A stretch of DNA of 20,651 bases from Kiloniellaceae bacterium. Lineage in GTDB: Bacteria > Pseudomonadota > Alphaproteobacteria > Kiloniellales > Kiloniellaceae. Below are positions 13,641 through 20,651 of the stretch, piece after piece (position 1 is the first letter of the stretch; every line of letters begins with the position of its first letter). Under the pieces are notes generated by a model. The model was not told the DNA's origin. It did not search any database and saw nothing but the letters and a program-made list of their open reading frames with translations. Location of the stretch: positions 1 to 20,651 of the forward strand of contig JAJFGK010000039.1 of assembly GCA_021776195.1 (NCBI GenBank), read 5' to 3'. The position numbers and the translations under genes are program-made.

Positions 13641-15515
13641 ATGGCAATGCTCCGTCTTCGTTTGCTATTCCTTCCATCGCGCGCCGCGCTCCTGCTCCTG
13701 ACCCTCCTGATACTCCCGGCCCTGTCCCAGGCCCCGGCCCAGGCCGCCGAGGACCAGAAAATCACCAAGACCTGGGCGATCTCCGAGTTCGGCGAACCGC
13801 TCTACAAGGACGGCATCGAACACTGGCCCTACGCCAACCCGGATGCGCCCAAGGGCGGCAGTATCGTGCTGGCCGAGTTCGGTACCTTCGATTCGCTGAA
13901 CCCTTTGATTTTGAAGGGAGAGTTTCCTTCCTCCATCGGCCTTACCTACGACGCGCTGATGGTATCCTCGGACGATGAACTCCTGTCCTACTATGGCTCG
14001 ATTGCAGAGACCGCCGAGTATCCCGAGGACAAGAGTTGGATCATCTTCAATATCAGGCCGGAAGCGCGTTTTCACGATGGGCACCCAATTCAGGCCGAAG
14101 ATTTCAAGTTCGCTTTCGACAATATGAAACAGAATGCCCGCCCCTTCCTTAAGTCCTTCATTGAGGACATCGAGGAAGCCGAAATCCTGTCGCCACTGCG
14201 CATCAAGTATAAAATGCGCACTCGCGGCTTGATGAAGCCGTTGGTCCAGGCTGCTGGATTCGGACCGCTGGCCAAACACTATTGGGAAGCCGAGGGCCGC
14301 GATCTAACCAAGACGACGCTGGAACCTCCCGTGCAAGCTGGCGCTTACCGGATCAAAGATCTGGAGCCTGGACGATGGATCGTCTACGAGCGGGTCAAAG
14401 ACCACTGGGCCGCCGATCTGCCGATTAACAAGGGCCTCAACAACTTTGACGAAATCAAGTACGATTTTTATCATGACCCAGAGGTCCAATTCGAAGCTTT
14501 CAAAGCCGGCAAGATCGATTTTCGCTCTGAATCTTCACCCAAACGCTGGTCCACCGGCTACGAAATCGACGCGGTCGAGAAAGGCCGGGTGGTCAAGCTC
14601 ATTCTCCCCAGTAATGCACCACAGGGCTTCGGCGGCTATTTCTTCAATCTAAGACGCGCGCAATTCGCCGATCGAAAGGTGCGCCAGGCGCTGATCGAGC
14701 TCTATGATTTCGAGAGCATTCAGAAGACCTTGCTCTATGGCTACTTTGAGCGAGTCAACAGCAACTTTCCCAATACGGACTATGGCGCTTCGGGTCTGCC
14801 GACGGCCGAAGAACTGGCAGTTTTGGAGCCCTTCAGAGACCAACTTCATCCCGAGGTGCTAACCAAGGCCTATGAGCCGCCAAAGACGGACGCCAGCGGC
14901 AACATTCGCGGTCATCTTCGCACCGCACTCAGGCTCTTCAAGGAGTCGGGCTGGCACCTCAAGGAAGGCAAGCTTCTGAATGTCGATACGGGCGAGCAGT
15001 TCAGCATTGAAATTCTGATCGCTTCACCGGAGAGCGAGCGGCTGGGGCTCCCTTACATCAACAATCTGCGGCGAGCGGGTATCGACGCGAATCTGCGCCT
15101 GGTCGACCCGGCGCAATGGCGGAATCGCATCGACAACCAAGACTATGACGCCTATGCGGCACGCAACACCTTCTTTCCCCCACCGGGTCGGGAACTCCGC
15201 ACCTGGTTTGGGTCGCCCGACCCCAACGTCCCCAAGTCCGGAAATCGTTCCGGCTATTCCGACCCTGTGGCCGACGCTCTCATAGCAAGGATCTCGGAGG
15301 CCGAAGATTTGGATGAGCTGAAGGCCATGACCCGGGCCCTCGACCGTGTCGTGATCTGGAATTACAACGCCGTCCCGATCTACTTCCGCAATGAACTGTG
15401 GTTGGCCTATTGGAACAAGTTCGTCTTCCCGGGGCGAAAGCCCAAGTACACCAGCGGCTTTCCTGAAACCTGGTGGATCGATGACGCCCTGGAGGCGTCG
15501 TTGAATGACAACTAG
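13641..15515 (+). CDS. yejA: Peptide/microcin C-type ABC transporter, periplasmic binding protein YejA
   Basis: A 624-residue family 5 extracellular solute-binding protein. The ATG at 13641 has GGGAAG upstream and opens a Sec signal (Arg-rich start, long Leu-rich core, APAQAAED cleavage region about residue 35). The mature start ISEFGEPLYKDGIEHWPYANPDAPKGG is typical of YejA, as are FNIRPEARFHDG and the late ETWWIDDALEA end. It captures oligopeptides for YejBEF; in enterobacteria the system also takes up microcin C. yejB starts 51 bp later. From about 13880 the coding sequence drops to about 53 percent GC, unlike its own first 80 codons and the neighbouring genes. Confidence 0.94.
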   Translation: MAMLRLRLLFLPSRAALLLLTLLILPALSQAPAQAAEDQKITKTWAISEFGEPLYKDGIEHWPYANPDAPKGGSIVLAEFGTFDSLNPLILKGEFPSSIGLTYDALMVSSDDELLSYYGSIAETAEYPEDKSWIIFNIRPEARFHDGHPIQAEDFKFAFDNMKQNARPFLKSFIEDIEEAEILSPLRIKYKMRTRGLMKPLVQAAGFGPLAKHYWEAEGRDLTKTTLEPPVQAGAYRIKDLEPGRWIVYERVKDHWAADLPINKGLNNFDEIKYDFYHDPEVQFEAFKAGKIDFRSESSPKRWSTGYEIDAVEKGRVVKLILPSNAPQGFGGYFFNLRRAQFADRKVRQALIELYDFESIQKTLLYGYFERVNSNFPNTDYGASGLPTAEELAVLEPFRDQLHPEVLTKAYEPPKTDASGNIRGHLRTALRLFKESGWHLKEGKLLNVDTGEQFSIEILIASPESERLGLPYINNLRRAGIDANLRLVDPAQWRNRIDNQDYDAYAARNTFFPPPGRELRTWFGSPDPNVPKSGNRSGYSDPVADALIARISEAEDLDELKAMTRALDRVVIWNYNAVPIYFRNELWLAYWNKFVFPGRKPKYTSGFPETWWIDDALEASLNDN

Positions 15516-17370
15516 CATCGTCGCGAAGCACCGCCGACGGGCAGCCCGGAGCCGATAGAGGGTCCCATGCTTGCCTACATCGTCCGCCGGCTGTTCTTGG
15601 TCATCCCGACACTCTTCGGGATCATGCTGCTCAACTTCGTGATCGTTCAATTCGCCCCCGGCGGTCCCGTCGAGCAGCTAATCGCCCAGATCCAGGGCGA
15701 GGGCGTCGAGGCGACCAGTCGCGTTTCGGGTGGTCAGGGAGAACCGCAAGGTGCCGGGACGGGGCAGCGTTCTCACAGCAGCACCAGCAAGTACCGTGGC
15801 GCCGAGGGTCTTGACCCCGAAATCGTCAAGGAAATCGAGCGAATGTTCGGTTTCGACAAGCCGGTTCATGAACGTTTCTTCACGATGATCTGGAACTATG
15901 CCCGGTTCGACTTTGGCGACAGCTATTTTAGAGACAGATCCGTTGTCGACATCGTGCTCGAGAAAATGCCGGTTTCGATCTCCTTGGGGATTTGGACCAC
16001 GCTCTTTGTCTACCTTGTCTCCATCCCCCTCGGGATTCGCAAAGCTGTTCGAGACGGATCGAACTTCGACGTTTGGACCAGTGGCGTCATCATCGCCGGA
16101 AACTCGATCCCTTCGTTCCTCTTCGCCATCTTGTTGATTGTGGTCTTTGCCGGTGGGCGCTATCTGGATTGGTTTCCACTCCGGGGCATGGTGTCGGACG
16201 GTTGGGACACACTTCCCTGGTGGCAGCAGATCCTCGATTACCTTTGGCACATGGCCATGCCGGTGTTCGCCATGGTCATCACCGGCTTCGCGGGCCTCAC
16301 CATGCTCACGAAAAACTCCTTCGTCGACCAGGTCAACATGCAGTATGTCCAGACCGCCAGAGCCAAGGGTCTTGGCGAAAAGCAGGTTCTCTATGGGCAC
16401 GTCTTCCGCAACGCCATGCTCATCGTCATCGCCGGGTTCCCAGGCGCCTTCATTGGCGTCCTTTTCACAGGCGCCCTCCTGATTGAAGTCATCTTCTCAT
16501 TGGATGGTCTGGGTCTCCTGGGCTTCGAGTCGATCATCAAGCGGGACTATCCTATCGTCTTCGGTACGCTCTATATATTTACACTGGTGGGGCTCCTGAT
16601 TCACCTTATCACCGACATCACCTACATGCTGGTCGACCCTCGAATCGACTTCGAGAAGCGGGAGGCCTGACCGGTGACGGCAGAAAACGCGAGGAGCGGA
16701 AAAGCGCCGACCACTCGACTCTTCGGCCTGTCGGTCTCACCAATCACCCAGCGTCGAATTGAGAACTTCAAGCGCAACAAACGTGGCTATTGGTCCTTCT
16801 GGATATTCCTCGCTATCTTCTCACTATCGCTTTTCTCCGAGCTGATCGCCAACGACAAGCCTCTGATCGTCTCCTACGATGGCGGGCTCTATTATCCCGT
16901 GCTTTTTCTCTACCAGGAAACGGTGTTCGGCGGGGAGTTCGAGCTAGAGGCTGACTACAAGGATCCATTCGTCCAAGAGCTGATCGAAGAAAAAGGTTGG
17001 GTCGTCTGGCCGCCAATCCCCTATGCCTATGACACGATCATTTTCGATCTGCCGTCGTCTCCTCCCACACGCCCAAGCACGGACAACTGGCTTGGGACCG
17101 ATGACCAGGGCCGCGACGTCGTGGCACGCTTGATCTATGGCTTTCGAGTCTCGGTGATCTTTGGTCTGCTTCTTACATTCTTCTCTTCGATCATCGGTGT
17201 TCTAGCTGGAGCGGTCCAAGGTTACTTTGGCGGTCTGATCGATCTCGTGTTCCAAAGATTCATCGAGGTATGGAATGGGATGCCGTTCCTCTATCTCCTC
17301 CTCATCATGTCTTCCATAATTGTGCCGGGCTTTTACACGCTCCTTTGCCTATTGCTGCTTTTCTCCTGGA
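13880..17370. other. Low-GC tract spanning yejA (most), yejB and yejE (first two thirds)
   Basis: Hand counts of 60-base rows give about 43-58 percent GC inside the tract. Rows just outside give 62-65 percent (13741-13860) and 58-70 percent (17401 onward), and one yejF row (18961-19020) reaches 78 percent. Third-position A/T is visibly frequent inside. Both edges fall inside genes with reading frames intact, as expected for replacement by homologous recombination from a lower-GC relative; gene-specific codon use is an alternative. Confidence 0.6.
15567..16670 (+). CDS. yejB: Peptide/microcin C-type ABC transporter permease YejB
   Basis: A 367-residue inner-membrane permease. The N-terminus [36 protein letters not shown] is the hallmark of family 5 (DppB-like) permeases. 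A periplasmic insert follows, with a Gly/Ser-rich part and the [24 protein letters not shown] motif specific to YejB. About five further membrane segments lie between residues 130 and 355. The coupling loop [21 protein letters not shown] (about 264-284) contacts the ATPase. It is followed by yejE after 3 bp. It lies wholly within the low-GC tract. Confidence 0.95.
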   Translation: MLAYIVRRLFLVIPTLFGIMLLNFVIVQFAPGGPVEQLIAQIQGEGVEATSRVSGGQGEPQGAGTGQRSHSSTSKYRGAEGLDPEIVKEIERMFGFDKPVHERFFTMIWNYARFDFGDSYFRDRSVVDIVLEKMPVSISLGIWTTLFVYLVSIPLGIRKAVRDGSNFDVWTSGVIIAGNSIPSFLFAILLIVVFAGGRYLDWFPLRGMVSDGWDTLPWWQQILDYLWHMAMPVFAMVITGFAGLTMLTKNSFVDQVNMQYVQTARAKGLGEKQVLYGHVFRNAMLIVIAGFPGAFIGVLFTGALLIEVIFSLDGLGLLGFESIIKRDYPIVFGTLYIFTLVGLLIHLITDITYMLVDPRIDFEKREA

Positions 17371-17815
17371 GCGCGCTCGTGGGTGTGGTGAGGGCCGAGT
17401 TTCTACGCGCGCGAAATTTCGACTATGTGCGCGCGGCCAGGGCCCTGGGGGTCAGCGATAGAATGATCATGGTCCGCCACGTCCTGCCCAATGCCATGGT
17501 CGCGACCTTGACCTTTCTCCCCTTCATTCTGACCGGGGCGGTCACCACCCTCACCAGCCTGGATTTCCTCGGTTTCGGCCTGCCGCCGGGCTCGGCTTCC
17601 CTGGGCGAGCTCCTGAAGCAGGGCAAGAGCAACCTGGAGGCCCCCTGGCTCGGGCTCACCGGGTTCTTCTCGCTCGCCATCATGTTGAGCCTGCTGGTCT
17701 TCATCGGCGAGGCGGTGCGCGACGCCTTCGACCCGCGAAAGCTCTTCGCCGGGTCGCCGCCGCCCGAGCCGACAGTGCCGGAACCCGCGACGGAGCAAGC
17801 CAAGGAGGACGCCGC

Positions 17816-17819
<4 letters not shown>
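16674..17819 (+). CDS. yejE: Peptide/microcin C-type ABC transporter permease YejE
   Basis: A 381-residue inner-membrane permease, partner of YejB. The start is GTG at 16674, with GGGAGG eight bases upstream at the end of yejB. SPITQRRIENFKRNKRGYWSFW leads into the first membrane segment; a YejE-type periplasmic loop with DNWLGTDDQGRDVVARLIYGFRVS and the permease core follow. The ATPase-coupling loop is VRAARALGVSDRMIMVRHVLPNA. The gene is a mosaic: up to about 17370 it has the lower GC of yejA/B, and after that it switches to the high-GC, C/G-ending codons of yejF, inside the permease core. The stop overlaps the yejF GTG by four bases. Confidence 0.95.
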
Positions 17820-19444
<1,625 letters not shown>

Positions 19445-19456
19445 CGAGTCCCAACC

Positions 19457-20386
19457 ATGCAACTGCTTCTCCGACCGATCTTCGACGGCGACCGGGAATG
19501 GCGCGATGTGCTGCAGGCGGCACTGCCGGACCTGGTCATTCACGACTGGCCCTACGACGGCGATCTGGCGGCCATCGACTACCTCCTGGTCTGGAAGCTG
19601 CCCACGGGGGTTTTTCCGCGCCTGACCGGTCTTAAGGCCATCTTTTCCATCGGCGCCGGGGTCGACGCGATCCTGGCCGATCCGGAAGTGCCCGCCGCTG
19701 TACCGCTGGTGCGCATGGTCGAGCCCGGCCTGACCAAGGACATGACGGCCTTCGTCGTGATGTCGGTGCTGTTCCACCATAAGGAGATGCTCGACTACCA
19801 GGCCCAGCAGCGCGCCAAGCGCTGGGAGGACCGCCCGCCGGTCGACCCGGCCGGCCGCCGCGTCGGCATCCTCGGTCTCGGCCATCTGGGCCAGGCGGCG
19901 GCGGAACGGCTGCGGCCCTTCGGTTTCGACCTGGCCGGCTGGTCGCGCGGCCCCAAGGCGGTCGAGGGACTTACCTGCTACCACGGCTGGGACCAACTGC
20001 CGGCCTTTCTCGCGCGCTCGGACATGCTGGTGACGATCCTGCCGCTGACCGACGAGACCCGCGGTATCCTGAACGGCAAGACCTTGTCTCAGCTGCCGCG
20101 AGGCGCGACCCTGATCACCGCCGGGCGCGGCGCCCAGCAGGTCGAGGCCGACATCCTGGCGGCCCTGGAGAGCGGCCAGCTTGGCGGTGCCAGCCTCGAT
20201 GTCTTCGAGGTCGAGCCCTTGCCGGCGGAAAGCCCGCTCTGGGCACATCCCCGGGTCGTCGTCACCCCCCATGTCGCCGCCAACCTGACCGTCGCCACGG
20301 CGGCCAAGGCGGTGGCCGACAACATCCGCCGCCACCAGCAGGGCGAAGCTTTAATCAACGTCGTCGATCGAAGACGGGGTTACTAG
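19457..20386 (+). CDS. ghrA: Glyoxylate/hydroxypyruvate reductase A-type 2-hydroxyacid dehydrogenase
   Basis: A 309-residue NAD(P)H-dependent dehydrogenase, full length. The dinucleotide-binding motif GILGLGHLGQAAAE is at 137-150, and the Arg/Glu/His catalytic residues fit Arg224 (TAGRG), Glu253 (DVFEVEPLP) and His272 (VTPHVAAN). The end VDRRRGY matches the usual GhrA ending, so the protein is not truncated. It reduces glyoxylate or hydroxypyruvate to glycolate or glycerate; the true substrate is not readable from sequence. It starts 12 bp after yejF and is probably cotranscribed with it. Its TAG stop lies within the terminal CTAG of element copy B. Confidence 0.88.
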   Translation: MQLLLRPIFDGDREWRDVLQAALPDLVIHDWPYDGDLAAIDYLLVWKLPTGVFPRLTGLKAIFSIGAGVDAILADPEVPAAVPLVRMVEPGLTKDMTAFVVMSVLFHHKEMLDYQAQQRAKRWEDRPPVDPAGRRVGILGLGHLGQAAAERLRPFGFDLAGWSRGPKAVEGLTCYHGWDQLPAFLARSDMLVTILPLTDETRGILNGKTLSQLPRGATLITAGRGAQQVEADILAALESGQLGGASLDVFEVEPLPAESPLWAHPRVVVTPHVAANLTVATAAKAVADNIRRHQQGEALINVVDRRRGY

Positions 20387-20651
20387 AGTACTTCTTTGTT
20401 ACATGGAAACATTTGATGGGTCATAGGCGATCATTCGGGAAGGCGCGCTGTGCGGCGCGATGCTAAAGCATCGGGCAAGCAGCGGAACGCACCCCTGGGA
20501 CTGATTTTCCCCACCGGAGGCCGCGATCTTTTACCCGCTGGCTGCGTTCCGCGCTGCTTGTGGTGCGCAAGCACCACGGCGCACCACGCGCCTTGCCAGC
20601 GGGTAAAATCTTCGCGGTCATATGGGTTCCTATTTACGCTCATTGGTATTA
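20383..20651 (-). repeat. Dispersed structured element, copy B (reaches the window end)
   Basis: Inverted relative to copy A. Block 20410-20449 matches copy A 2992-2953 at 39/40 bases and 20468-20494 matches 2919-2893 at 27/27. 20538-20552 and 20587-20599 match 2837-2823 and 2789-2777. The near terminus CTAGAG..CTTCTTTG resembles copy A's terminal repeat with small indels. Internal hairpins are 20458-20473 (CGATGC/GCATCG) and 20560-20577 (GTGGTGC/GCACCAC), and GCGGAACGCA (20482-20491) pairs with TGCGTTCCGC (20543-20552). The last 20 bases do not resemble the expected terminal repeat, so the far end is degenerate or extends past the window. No gene was seen in this 265-bp stretch. Confidence 0.8.

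Overview
The window looks like chromosome from a high-GC alphaproteobacterium with an outer membrane. A Rhodospirillales or Kiloniellales type is my inference from the gene content and order: def-fmt-truA, ffs-dnaX-ybaB-recR, pheA/kdsB, a CycM-type membrane cytochrome c and yejABEF. No rRNA, tRNA, prophage, CRISPR array, transposase gene or defence system was found. Nearly everything is housekeeping. The less ordinary content is non-coding: a repeated structured element of about 0.3 kb, a short alphaproteobacterial-type palindrome, an AT-rich island and a base-composition mosaic.

Layout. Positions 1-141 are the end of dapE on the plus strand. A minus-strand cluster follows, transcribed def > fmt > truA > NHL-repeat protein (3587 down to 156), with a 295-bp structured repeat (copy A) inserted between def and fmt. 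rmuC (3792-4922, plus) diverges from def. After rmuC come a small palindromic repeat and an AT-rich patch. The minus-strand unit ffs (SRP RNA) > dnaX > ybaB > recR occupies 8299 down to 5132. A Tat-exported DUF6134 protein (minus) and nudC (plus) diverge around 9100-9200. kdsB and pheA (minus) converge on nudC, with a terminator hairpin between pheA and nudC. From 12087 to the end, genes run on the plus strand: a membrane-anchored cytochrome c with its own terminator, hisN, the peptide/microcin C-type importer yejA-yejB-yejE-yejF, and ghrA. A second, inverted copy of the structured repeat (copy B) begins at the ghrA stop codon.

How genes work together. Def and Fmt act at the two ends of the formyl-methionine cycle, and TruA modifies tRNA. 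DnaX (clamp loader), YbaB and RecR serve replication and repair, and the SRP RNA serves membrane targeting. PheA and HisN feed aromatic amino acid and histidine synthesis, DapE feeds lysine and peptidoglycan, and KdsB feeds lipopolysaccharide. YejABEF is a complete ABC importer (binding protein, two permeases, double ATPase), probably for oligopeptides, with a 2-hydroxyacid dehydrogenase gene 12 bp downstream.

The best candidate for something undescribed is the dispersed element. Copies A and B share near-identical blocks (27/27 and 39/40 bases) and nested inverted repeats. Two hairpin regions differ in sequence between the copies yet stay base-paired. Copy A supplies the fmt ribosome binding site and an extra in-frame ATG. 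Copy B overlaps the ghrA stop codon. All compositional and alignment figures were counted by eye.
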